From assembly GCA_964385465.1 (NCBI GenBank), contig CAYLPJ010000046.1, positions 1 through 53,778 on the forward strand: DNA of 53,778 nucleotides. Direction: 5' to 3'. Positions within the stretch are counted from its first letter, which is position 1. Every line of letters begins with the position of its first letter. Source of the stretch: CAYLPJ01 sp964385465. GTDB taxonomy: Bacteria; Planctomycetota; Phycisphaerae; SM23-33. Both the position numbers and the translations under genes were made by a program. This document shows, one piece after another, positions 17,901 through 24,861 of the stretch. The notes beneath the pieces are model-generated. The model ran no database searches and was not told the origin of the DNA. It saw nothing but the letters and a program-made list of their open reading frames with translations.

Positions 17901-19264
17901 CGACCGGGCGGACCATCCTGCGGTTCGACCGCGTCGCCGACCTGAGCGTCTCCGCCGCCGGCGGGATCACCGCCCTGCTGGCCGCCGAGTGGCTCGACAC
18001 CGACGCCACGCCGGACACGATCGCCGCCGATCACCTCACCAGCCTGGTCGTTCACGGCAACCGGCGCGACGGCGCGCCCGGGGACTTCCAGGCCGACCTG
18101 GACCTCGCCGGCGGACACTACGGCGCCAGCCTGCGGTCCGCCTGGGTCGCCGGGGCCAGCACCGGCGACTGGACGCTGGCCGAGTCCGCCTACGTCGTCC
18201 GCGTGGCCGGCGACGCCTCCGGGGAGTGGACCTTCGACGGCGGGGCCAACGTGCTGTGGATCGGCGGGCACGCGGCGATGGACATTGCCTCGGCCGACGA
18301 CCTCCGCGTCGTGCAGGTCGGCGCCAACGCCACCGGCGACTGGACGATCCACGGCGACGTGCTCAGCCTCTTCGTCCGCGGAAACGCCGCCGGGGCATGG
18401 ACCGTCGACGGCGGCGTCCGCAGCATCTACGTCGGCGGCGAGGCGAACGTGAACGTCTCCGCCGGGCCGACGCGGGCCGTGTACGTCGGCGGCAACGCCG
18501 GCGGCGACTGGCTGCTCGACGGTGACGCCGGCAACATCGTCCTCCGCGGCGACGCCACCGGCGACTGGACGATCCACGGCGACGTCCGCGTCCTGCGCAT
18601 CGACGGCGAGGCCACCGGAGAGTGGGTCATCGACGGCGACGTCGGCGTGATCCGCGCCGGCTCGACGGCGCCATGCTTCACCGCACGCGTCGCCGGCGAC
18701 GCACGCTCCGTGCTCGTCCTCGGCAACATGAGCGGCCAATGGTCCGCCCGGTCCGTCGGCGTGCTGACCGTCCTGGGCGACCTCGCCGACGCCGCCGTCG
18801 AGCTGACCCGCGGCCCCGACGCCCGCCGCTACGCCCTCGCCCGCGCCACCGTGCTGGGTTGGGTGCGAGACAGCGTGCTGCGAAGCGCCGGCAACGTGGG
18901 ATGGATCGTCGCCGGCGGGACCGACAACGCACGCCTGCTCGCCGGGGTGGACGCGGCCGTCACCGCGCTGCCCGAGTCGGCCGAGCAGTTCGACGCCCTC
19001 GCCGCCGTCCGCGGCCTGCACGTCACCGGGCGCGTCGCCAACGCCGACGGCTACAGCGTCCGCGCGACGACCGTCGCCGCCGCCGAGATCGGGCAGGTCC
19101 ACCTGACCGGCGCCGACCCCGCCGCGGCCTCCGGCCTCGCCGCCCGCCGCCTCGATCTGCTCACCCACCGCACCGCCCGCAGCCGCTACCTCTGGACCCG
19201 CCACCGCCGCCGCACACCCGCGCCGCAACTGCCGGGCTCCTGGAACGCCCGAATCCTCGAGTAA
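14954..19264 (+). CDS. LEPR-XLL subtilisin-like serine protease with PPC and solenoid
   Basis: Large exported S8 protease of 1436 residues. LEPRLLLSAE (24-33) is the LEPR-XLL N-terminal signal of Planctomycetota. A prodomain-like region runs to about 130. The S8 catalytic residues are D182 (AVIDTG), H237 (GHGTHVAG), oxyanion N335 and S408 (SGTSMATPHVAG). An Asp/Pro repeat linker (about 470-492) leads to a PPC domain (about 494-625). Next is a beta-sandwich of about 200 residues (SVYISSNGVISF, AFWDDLVIPGG). After a second acidic/proline linker, a beta-solenoid has repeats of the form G(D/E)W-x-x-DGD. AAGGAGC fits the ATG. No PEP-CTERM anchor is present. It probably processes proteins at the cell surface. 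Confidence 0.93.
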   Translation: MNRRRDPLSPASNRRSAPARIEALEPRLLLSAETPAGGLLSLQWQGRTVQAAAEEWIVRFADDVAAEADDVLGSLAEAGFAGAALTPLGRGGFAELHAPAASTAALAAWAETLAGIAYVEPNFALSLGDTALLGEPDDSRFDALWGLHNTGQTGGAPDADIDAPEAWDLATGSSGVVVAVIDTGVDADHADLAGNMWVNPGEIPGDGIDNDRNGYVDDVHGWDFGANDADPDDPNGHGTHVAGTIGAVGDNARGVAGVNWSVSIMSLKFLDASGAGYLSDAIEAIEYATMMRSRFGVNVVATNNSWGGGGYSTAMRDAIARAGDAGVLFVAAAGNGGGDGVGDDNDASPHYPSNYALDNVLAVAATDRNDRLAGFSNYGDVSVDLAAPGVGITSTFTGGRYTTYSGTSMATPHVAGVAALLAAYNADATAAEIRSAILDGADAIPSLSGRVATGGRLNARGALDALGEGPAPDPAPDPTPDPQPDPQPEPDPGPHEPNDTLEDAMRLPLQGRGSVSVSAEVGDGSHADADVDVYLLDVPAGTALAAEITARRNGSSLDSYLRVFDGAGRQIAANDDAEGLDSALQLDLPEGGTVYLAVSGYGNAGYDPTSAGSGSGGSTGRYSLSVALTESDPEPGDPSDPAEPGAYAAELVEPHFEDISFSGERAFDGYADDDLARLLTPDLDGWSFELYGHTYRSVYISSNGVISFLEPVGDYTNPTLADAPHTPAVAAFWDDLVIPGGWRGGLFWEVRGSGDDQRLIVQWNNVAFYGAWWQRVTFQAVLHEADGSVELNYLDLDAGGTEHTAGGSATVGIRGGAADELLQLTFNDAGSEYVASATSTLIRPVPPQDAPADPPADDPVDDPAPPPVELAFEHGRPATFTDADGEPVTVLLVGPGSGVVELTAEEGVDADRIALTGTTSASTLIVRVAGREGTGVGSIDVDGDLRSLIAPRLDLLGDVTVAGSLTYAQLDDVLAPATLTLAATGRTILRFDRVADLSVSAAGGITALLAAEWLDTDATPDTIAADHLTSLVVHGNRRDGAPGDFQADLDLAGGHYGASLRSAWVAGASTGDWTLAESAYVVRVAGDASGEWTFDGGANVLWIGGHAAMDIASADDLRVVQVGANATGDWTIHGDVLSLFVRGNAAGAWTVDGGVRSIYVGGEANVNVSAGPTRAVYVGGNAGGDWLLDGDAGNIVLRGDATGDWTIHGDVRVLRIDGEATGEWVIDGDVGVIRAGSTAPCFTARVAGDARSVLVLGNMSGQWSARSVGVLTVLGDLADAAVELTRGPDARRYALARATVLGWVRDSVLRSAGNVGWIVAGGTDNARLLAGVDAAVTALPESAEQFDALAAVRGLHVTGRVANADGYSVRATTVAAAEIGQVHLTGADPAAASGLAARRLDLLTHRTARSRYLWTRHRRRTPAPQLPGSWNARILE
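18157..18745 (+). repeat. G(D/E)W solenoid repeats inside the subtilase
   Basis: About eight in-frame repeats of roughly 19-22 codons, each with the core TGDW, SGEW, AGAW or similar, then an aspartate/glycine turn and two short strands. An identical 34-base copy occurs at 18327-18360 and 18552-18585, exactly 225 bases (75 codons) apart. This points to recent internal duplication. Confidence 0.75.
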
Positions 19265-19317
19265 GCGCCGCGCCCCGCCCCGGGACGGTCTCTCCCCCCC
19301 TCGCACCCCCGGCGCGC

Positions 19318-19347
19318 TTGAACCGGGCGCGACCTTCGACGTACACT
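19318..19347 (+). promoter_or_regulatory. Sigma-70-like promoter for tRNA-Leu
   Basis: TTGAAC (19318-19323) and TACACT (19342-19347) are separated by 18 bases. The -10 box ends 25 bases before the tRNA 5' end, a fitting distance. The promoter would also serve the TldD-like gene if it is cotranscribed. Confidence 0.5.
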
Positions 19348-19372
19348 CTCCCCATACGCCCACGACACCCGC

Positions 19373-19456
19373 GGCCCGGTGGCGGAACTGGCAGACGCTG
19401 GGGACTTAAAATCCCCTGCCCCTCGGGGCGTGCGGGTTCGATCCCCGCCCGGGCCA
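19373..19456 (+). tRNA. tRNA-Leu(UAA)
   Basis: Class II tRNA of 84 bases. The acceptor arms GGCCCGG (19373-19379) and CCGGGCC (19449-19455) pair fully. T8 is at 19380. The anticodon stem GGGGA/TCCCC encloses CTTAAAA with anticodon TAA at 19407-19409. The long variable arm GCCCC-TC-GGGGC is typical of leucine tRNAs. The T arm is GCGGG-TTCGATC-CCCGC. The discriminator is A19456, and CCA is not encoded. Confidence 0.96.
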
Positions 19457-19493
19457 GTCGTGTCCGGCCGAGGCCTTCTCCCTGGAGATGCCC

Positions 19494-20936
19494 ATGTTCG
19501 ACGACATCGAGGCGAGGTTCCGCAACGTCGCGCCGACGGAGGGCTTCTGCTCGCTCCGCTGCGTGGACGAGGCCCACGAGATGCTCCGCGTCCGCATGGA
19601 CGTGCCCGAGCCTGCGACGACGTGGCGGGACACCGGGGCGATGGTCACGGTCGTCCGCGGCGGCGGGATGGGCTACGCGGCCACGAGCGACCTGTCGGAG
19701 GCGGGCCTGGCCCGCGCGGTGTCCGAGGCGAGCGAGTGGGCGGCCCTGTCGGCGGGGCGAAGCGTGGTGGACTGGGCCGCGGTGACCTGGCCCAGCGCGC
19801 GGGGCGAGTACGTCGGCCCCGAGGAACTCCCGTGGGAGTCGCTCTCGCTGGAGCACAAGTTCGACATGCTCCGCAGCGAGTGCCGCCGCCTGCACACCGA
19901 CGAGCAGATCGTCGACTGGGACGCGTCGCTGTGGCACACGACGCTGGAGACGCTGCTGCTGACCACGGCCGGGGGGAACGTCCGCCAGCGGATGCACTAC
20001 CTCGTGCCGGGAATGTCCGCGACGGCGAACGATGGCGAGGACACGCAGTCGCGCAGCCTCGGGGGGCACGGGTACAGCCTCCAGGGCGGGCTGGAGGTGC
20101 TGGACACCGTCGGCTTCCGCACCGCGGCCGAGCGGATCGCCGAGGAGGTCCTGGAGCTGCTGGCCGCGCCGAACTGCCCCAGCAGGCGGATGGACGTGCT
20201 GCTGGACCCGGACCAGATGATCCTCCAGATTCACGAGTCGATCGGGCACCCGCTGGAACTGGACCGCATCCTGGGCGACGAGCGGAACTACGCGGGGACG
20301 AGCTTCGTCACGCCGGAGATGCTGGGCAGCTACCGCTACGGCACGGAACTGCTGAACGTGACCTTCGACCCGACCCGCCCGAACCAGTTCGCCAGCTACG
20401 GCTACGACGACACGGGCCTGCCCGCCGAGAAGACCTACATCATCCGCGAGGGCATTCTCCAGCGGGCGCTGGGCGGGCTGGTCTCCCAGGCGCGCACGGG
20501 CTGTCCGGGCGTGGCCAACGGCCGCGCGTGCAGTTGGAACCGCCCGCCGATCGACCGGATGGCGAATCTGAACCTCGAGCCGGGGGGCCCGGGCGCCCCG
20601 GACGTCGCGGGGATGATCGCCGGCATCGAGCGGGGGATCTACATGAAGACCAACTGCTCGTGGTCGATCGACGACAGCCGCAACAAGTTCCAGTTCGGCT
20701 GCGAATGGGGGCGGCGGATCGAGGACGGGCGGCTGACGGAGGTGGTCAAGAAGCCCAACTACCGAGGCGTGTCGGCGACGTTCTGGCGGAGCCTCTCGCA
20801 GGTCGGCCGGGCCGAGACGGTGGAAACGCTCGGCACGCCGTTCTGCGGCAAGGGCGAGCCGAACCAGTGCGTCCGCGTCGGCCACGCCAGCCCCGCCTGC
20901 GTGTTCGCCGACGTGGACGTCTTCGGCGGCGAGTAA
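19494..20936 (+). CDS. TldD/PmbA-family metalloprotease (TldD-like)
   Basis: Protein of 480 residues. The zinc motif HESIGH (247-252) provides two His ligands and the catalytic Glu. Cys451 in TPFCGKGEPNQ matches the third ligand of TldD. TldD normally works with a metal-free partner, TldE/PmbA, as a heterodimer that degrades unfolded peptides or matures peptide products. No partner gene is adjacent here. The start at 19494 has GGAG six bases upstream, whereas the ATG at 19488 leaves no room for a ribosome binding site. It begins 37 bases after tRNA-Leu and may be cotranscribed. No signal peptide, so cytoplasmic. Confidence 0.92.
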   Translation: MFDDIEARFRNVAPTEGFCSLRCVDEAHEMLRVRMDVPEPATTWRDTGAMVTVVRGGGMGYAATSDLSEAGLARAVSEASEWAALSAGRSVVDWAAVTWPSARGEYVGPEELPWESLSLEHKFDMLRSECRRLHTDEQIVDWDASLWHTTLETLLLTTAGGNVRQRMHYLVPGMSATANDGEDTQSRSLGGHGYSLQGGLEVLDTVGFRTAAERIAEEVLELLAAPNCPSRRMDVLLDPDQMILQIHESIGHPLELDRILGDERNYAGTSFVTPEMLGSYRYGTELLNVTFDPTRPNQFASYGYDDTGLPAEKTYIIREGILQRALGGLVSQARTGCPGVANGRACSWNRPPIDRMANLNLEPGGPGAPDVAGMIAGIERGIYMKTNCSWSIDDSRNKFQFGCEWGRRIEDGRLTEVVKKPNYRGVSATFWRSLSQVGRAETVETLGTPFCGKGEPNQCVRVGHASPACVFADVDVFGGE

Positions 20937-21113
20937 CGGCCCGTTCAGGCCGGCAGGCCTTCAAGCCGCACGACCCAGCCGTCGAAGTGCGTGCGGGCGG
21001 GGCGGGAAGAGCCGGTTCTGTTGGCTGGGCGCCCGCCTGACGGCCCGGCGGAACGCGTGCTTCGCCGCGGGCCCCCTGCGAGCGCCTCCTCGAGGCTGCA
21101 AAGGGCCGCGGGC

Positions 21114-21707
21114 TCAGTGGGCCGCGTGATCGTGGTCGTGGGCTTCGCCGGTTTCGGCGGGGGCGGCGCGGGAGAGGACGTGGATCTTCTCGGCGTCGAC
21201 GATCAGCCGCTCGCCGGGCTCGACGCTGCGGACGGTGCCTCGGACCGCGACCTCGCTGAAGGGCTTGAGCCCCCCGAGGCCGTGCAGCGTGCCCCGGAGC
21301 ACCGACCCGTCGGGGCCGAGCACCTGCACCGAAGCCATGGACCCCTTGCGGTCCTCCATCGGCTGGCAGCAGTAGTCCCAGGGCGTCTGGCAGTGGCCGC
21401 TGGGCTTGACGCCGCAGGTCTTCGGCACGGAGGCGTCGATCAGCGTCATCATGGCGCGGCGGTCCGGCAGCGGATGGGCGATGCCCCCGACCAGGCCGCG
21501 GAGCGTGATCGGCCGGCCGGCATCGGCAAGGGCATGCGCCTCGGCCACGCCGACGGCGTCATCGAGCGGCTCCTCGGAGAGCACGTCTTTCAGGGCCTCG
21601 GGCGTCTCGCCGCCGGTGGCGGCGTCGGCGGGCTGCTGGCGGCTCTCGCCGCATCCGATCAGGCCGGCGGCGGCGAGCGTCAGGGCGATCCATGTCTTGG
21701 CGTTCAT
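21114..21707 (-). CDS. Lipoprotein with OB-like core and His-rich tail
   Basis: Predicted lipoprotein of 197 residues with lipobox LIGC (Cys19). The middle section has PITLRGLVGG, a Cys cluster (KTCGV, GHCQTPWDYCCQPM) and strands ASVQVLG, VAVRGTV and RLIVDAEKIHVL. Together these suggest a small OB-type beta-barrel. The C-terminus ends in a His/Asp run (EAHDHDHAAH). Cys and His richness suggest metal binding. It is the last gene of the minus-strand ABC export operon, 84 bases after the permease stop, so it may be an outer or periplasmic metal-binding accessory. Family name not recognised. Confidence 0.8.
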   Translation of the reverse strand: MNAKTWIALTLAAAGLIGCGESRQQPADAATGGETPEALKDVLSEEPLDDAVGVAEAHALADAGRPITLRGLVGGIAHPLPDRRAMMTLIDASVPKTCGVKPSGHCQTPWDYCCQPMEDRKGSMASVQVLGPDGSVLRGTLHGLGGLKPFSEVAVRGTVRSVEPGERLIVDAEKIHVLSRAAPAETGEAHDHDHAAH

Positions 21708-21791
21708 CGGGGTTCTCCTGTTCGTTCGTGGTTGGAAACGTCGGCCCGGGCCACGTCGGCCGGGCGGTCTTCGGTTCGCTGCCCGCGCCGC

Positions 21792-22964
21792 TCAGGCGGC
21801 GCGGAGGGCCTCGGCGATCGGGGGCTTGAGGCATCGCCACGCCGGCGGGAGGGCGCCGATCACGCCGAGCGCCAGCCCGGCCAGCAGCCCGCCGGCGAGG
21901 ACGACGCCGTCGATGGTCATCTCGAACGCGCCCACGCTGAATCGCACGGCCAGGCCGTCGAGGGCGACCAGCGCCGCGGCGCAGGCGACGAGCGTCCCGG
22001 CGACGGCGACGAGGACGGACTCCTGGACGAGGCTGACCATCACGGCCGATCGGGAGTAGCCGACCGCCTGGAGCGAGGCGATCTCGCGGATGCGGCTGGC
22101 GAAGGCGGCGTACATCGTGTTGAGCCCGCCGAGGACGCCGCCGAGCGTGATCAGCCCCGCGGTGATCCAGACCATCGCCTGCACCGGAGCGTAGAAGCGG
22201 GACAGCACGCCGTAATACTCCTGCTCGCCCATGGCGGTCATCTCCAGGTCCAGCCGCAGCGTGGTGAAGGCCTCGACGTCGGCGAAGTCCGCGCCCTCGT
22301 CCAGCGTGATGACCACGGCCGAGAGGCTCTCCCGCCGCGTGGCGACCTGGAGGTCGGTCAGGTCGCACCAGACTTCGGCATCCATGACCGTACCGGGCGC
22401 GGCCAGCCGGCCGACGATGGTCCACGGCCGGCCGTCGAGGTAGAGCGTCTCGCCGATGGCGAGGCGGCGGTCTGGCAGGCCCATTCTCACGCCGGCGAGT
22501 CGGCCGACGAGCAGCTCGTCGCGGCCGGTCCGCGGCGCCCGTCCTTCGACGATGCGGGCCTCGGCGTGGACGAGGAAGGCCGCGGAGGTCACGCCGCGGA
22601 GCACGGCCGGCCTGTCGGGCCCGTCGGGGTCGGGGCCGTCCTTGAAGTTGGCCTGGATGTAGACCTCGGGCGAGACGTAGCTTCGCCCCATGCGTGTGCG
22701 GATGCCGGGCACGCCGCCGGCGACCTGGCTGGCGGCGGCGCGGGGGATCTCGCTGCGCTCGATGCTTTCCTGGCTGCCGACGCCGAGCAGGATCACGTTC
22801 TCCGGGCGCCCGCTGGCGCGAAGGCTGCCGCTCATCCCGCGGACGAACGCCCCGGCAGTGAGCACCAGCAGCACGACCAGCGCGGCCCCGACGCCCCCCA
22901 ACCCCAGCCGCGCCGGGTTCCGCAGCAGGTTCCGCACGCCGTATTCCCATGGCAGAAGGTTCAT
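21792..22964 (-). CDS. ABC transporter permease, MacB/FtsX type
   Basis: Permease of 390 residues. The first membrane helix follows the N-terminal NLLRNPARL stretch (about 22-42). A large extracytoplasmic domain follows (about 45-255). Three further helices fill the C-terminal third (starting near PVQAMVWITAGLITLGG, then AVMVSLVQESVLVAVAGTLVACAAALV and GVVLAGGLLAGLALGVIGAL), ending PPAWRCLKPPIAEALRAA. This is the FtsX/MacB topology. It starts 11 bases after the stop of a second, different permease, so the operon encodes a likely heterodimeric pair. Substrate inferred only from neighbours. Confidence 0.92.
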   Translation of the reverse strand: MNLLPWEYGVRNLLRNPARLGLGGVGAALVVLLVLTAGAFVRGMSGSLRASGRPENVILLGVGSQESIERSEIPRAAASQVAGGVPGIRTRMGRSYVSPEVYIQANFKDGPDPDGPDRPAVLRGVTSAAFLVHAEARIVEGRAPRTGRDELLVGRLAGVRMGLPDRRLAIGETLYLDGRPWTIVGRLAAPGTVMDAEVWCDLTDLQVATRRESLSAVVITLDEGADFADVEAFTTLRLDLEMTAMGEQEYYGVLSRFYAPVQAMVWITAGLITLGGVLGGLNTMYAAFASRIREIASLQAVGYSRSAVMVSLVQESVLVAVAGTLVACAAALVALDGLAVRFSVGAFEMTIDGVVLAGGLLAGLALGVIGALPPAWRCLKPPIAEALRAA

Positions 22965-22975
22965 GGAGGCTCCTC

Positions 22976-24130
22976 TCACGCGGCGCGGAAGCAGGTGGCG
23001 ATCTCCCGGCGGGACGCCCGAACCGCGGGGGCGAGGCTGGCGGCCGCGCCGAGGCCCACCGCCAGCGCCAAGCCGATCGCGACGGTCCACGCGTCGGTAA
23101 TCATCGGGATGCTCAGCCCCTCGGCGGTCAGCGTGAGCTGCCAGAAGCGGTTGACCAGCCACACGCCGGCCGAGCCGACCGCCCCGCCGACGGCGCCGAG
23201 CAGCAGCCCCTCGGCGAGGATCAGCAGGGCGATTCGCACGGGGGGGAAGCCGAGGGTCTGGAGAATGGCGTGGTCGCGGATGCGGTCCTGCACGCTGAGG
23301 ACGATGGCGTTGCCGACCAGCGCCAGCACGGCGGCGAGGCACGCGTAGCCGAGGTAGCGAGTGAAGGAGATCAGCTCGATGGCGCTGTGGGCGGCGCGGG
23401 CGACGAACGCCTTCTCGGGGTAGGTGGTCGTCGGCGCCTGGTCGGTGCGGAACAGCTTGTCGATCCGCCGCCCGACCTCATCCATGCGGGCCGGGTCGGC
23501 GACCTTGACGTTGAACTGGGTGACGACGCCGAGCTTGCGGCTGCCGACGTTCTGCTGGAGGAACGGCAGGTGGACGTAGGTGGCCTGGCGGTCCTGGATG
23601 TCGCGTGCGTCGAAGATGCCGGCGACGTAGATGGTCACGCCGGCAGCGTCGAAGCGGTCGCCGACCTTCAGGTTCCGCCGGGCGGCGAGGTCCTCGCCGA
23701 CCAGCGCCGCGTCGGAGCGGCGGGTCCAGTCGGCCAGCGAACCGGCGCGGAGGTCGAACCGCCGCGCATAGCCGCCGGCAAACTCCCCGGCGGGCACGCC
23801 CCGGAAGGTCACCACGTCCAGGCTCGTCCGGCAGTTGGTCGGGGCGACCTTCATGGGCATCACCTCGGTGACGCCCTCGATCTGCGCGATCTTTCCGGCG
23901 TAGTGCTCGGGCAGCTTGCTCGCCATCGGGCAGTAGCGGTCCTGGCGGTAGACCACCAGCGTCTGGTCGGCGGCGGTGGTCGCCGTGGTCGCCGCAACGC
24001 CGCGCTGCATCGCCTGGATCGCGCCGAACAGGAACATCGCCACCGCCACCCCGCCGACCGTCAGCGCCGAGCGCGTCGGGCGGCGGACCGCCTGCTTCCA
24101 TACCAGCGGCGCGTACTTCCAGGGATTCAT
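22976..24130 (-). CDS. ABC transporter permease, MacB/FtsX type
   Basis: Permease of 384 residues with one N-terminal helix (ALTVGGVAVAMFLFGAI, about 22-38). An extracytoplasmic domain follows (about 45-260), then three C-terminal helices beginning at ISFTRYLGYACLAAVLALVGNAIV. The cytoplasmic turn RIRDHAILQTLGFPP is a typical FtsX motif where the ATPase couples. The start overlaps the ATPase stop by 4 bases (24127-24130). It differs clearly from the downstream permease. Confidence 0.92.
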   Translation of the reverse strand: MNPWKYAPLVWKQAVRRPTRSALTVGGVAVAMFLFGAIQAMQRGVAATTATTAADQTLVVYRQDRYCPMASKLPEHYAGKIAQIEGVTEVMPMKVAPTNCRTSLDVVTFRGVPAGEFAGGYARRFDLRAGSLADWTRRSDAALVGEDLAARRNLKVGDRFDAAGVTIYVAGIFDARDIQDRQATYVHLPFLQQNVGSRKLGVVTQFNVKVADPARMDEVGRRIDKLFRTDQAPTTTYPEKAFVARAAHSAIELISFTRYLGYACLAAVLALVGNAIVLSVQDRIRDHAILQTLGFPPVRIALLILAEGLLLGAVGGAVGSAGVWLVNRFWQLTLTAEGLSIPMITDAWTVAIGLALAVGLGAAASLAPAVRASRREIATCFRAA

Positions 24131-24858
24131 GTCGCCGCCCCCTCGGCCGCCACGGCCGGGCGGGGCCGGCGGGTCTGCTCGATCAGCCGGCCCTTGTCAA
24201 GGTGCAGCGTGCGGTGAGCGTAGCCCGCGCACTTCGGATCGTGGGTGACCATCACCAGCGTCTTGCCGAACTCCTCGTTCAGCCTCGCCAGCAGCTCCAT
24301 GGTGGCCGCGGCGCTGTCGGCGTCGAGGTCGCCGGTCGGCTCGTCGGCAACGAGGATTCGCGGCTCCGGCGCCAGCGCCCGGGCGATCGCCACCCGCTGC
24401 TCCTGCCCGCCGGAGAGCTGGTTGGGAAAATGATCGTGGCGGTCGGCCAGGCCCACCAGCTCCAGCGACGAGCACACCCGCTCGTGCCGCTCCGCCTTGC
24501 CGATCGGGTGCAGCAGCAGCGGCAGCTCCACGTTCTCGTACGCCGTCAGGACGGGCACGAGGTTGTAGAGCTGGAAGATGTACCCGACGTTCGACGCCCG
24601 CCACCGGGCCAGCCGGCCCCGGGAGAAGCCGCCGATGTCCTGCCCGTCCACCAGGATCGCCCCGCCGCTGGGCCGGTCGATGCCCGCCAGCAGGTTCAGC
24701 AGCGTCGTCTTGCCGCTGCCCGACGGGCCCATCAGGCAGAGGAACTCCCCGGCCTCGACGGTCAGGTCCAGCTCCTTCAGCGGGGTGACCTCCGCCGAGC
24801 CCTTGCCGGCCTTGCGGTAGGTCCGCGTGACGCGTTCGCATTCAATCAGTGGAGCCAT
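24127..24858 (-). CDS. ABC transporter ATP-binding protein (LolD/MacB type)
   Basis: ATPase of 243 residues. Walker A GPSGSGKTT (44-52), Q-loop YIFQLYNLVP (93-102), signature LSGGQEQR (148-155), Walker B ILVADEPTGDLD (168-179) and the switch His in VTHDPKC are all intact. This is the subclass that drives FtsX-type permeases. It follows the HlyD-type adaptor after 3 bases and overlaps the next permease gene, so the four are surely one operon. Confidence 0.96.
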   Translation of the reverse strand: MAPLIECERVTRTYRKAGKGSAEVTPLKELDLTVEAGEFLCLMGPSGSGKTTLLNLLAGIDRPSGGAILVDGQDIGGFSRGRLARWRASNVGYIFQLYNLVPVLTAYENVELPLLLHPIGKAERHERVCSSLELVGLADRHDHFPNQLSGGQEQRVAIARALAPEPRILVADEPTGDLDADSAAATMELLARLNEEFGKTLVMVTHDPKCAGYAHRTLHLDKGRLIEQTRRPRPAVAAEGAAT

Positions 24859-24861
24859 GGC

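Noticed and set aside
16010..19363. A 1117-codon minus-strand open frame
   Set aside because: It is antiparallel to the subtilase gene, and its translation has no domain.
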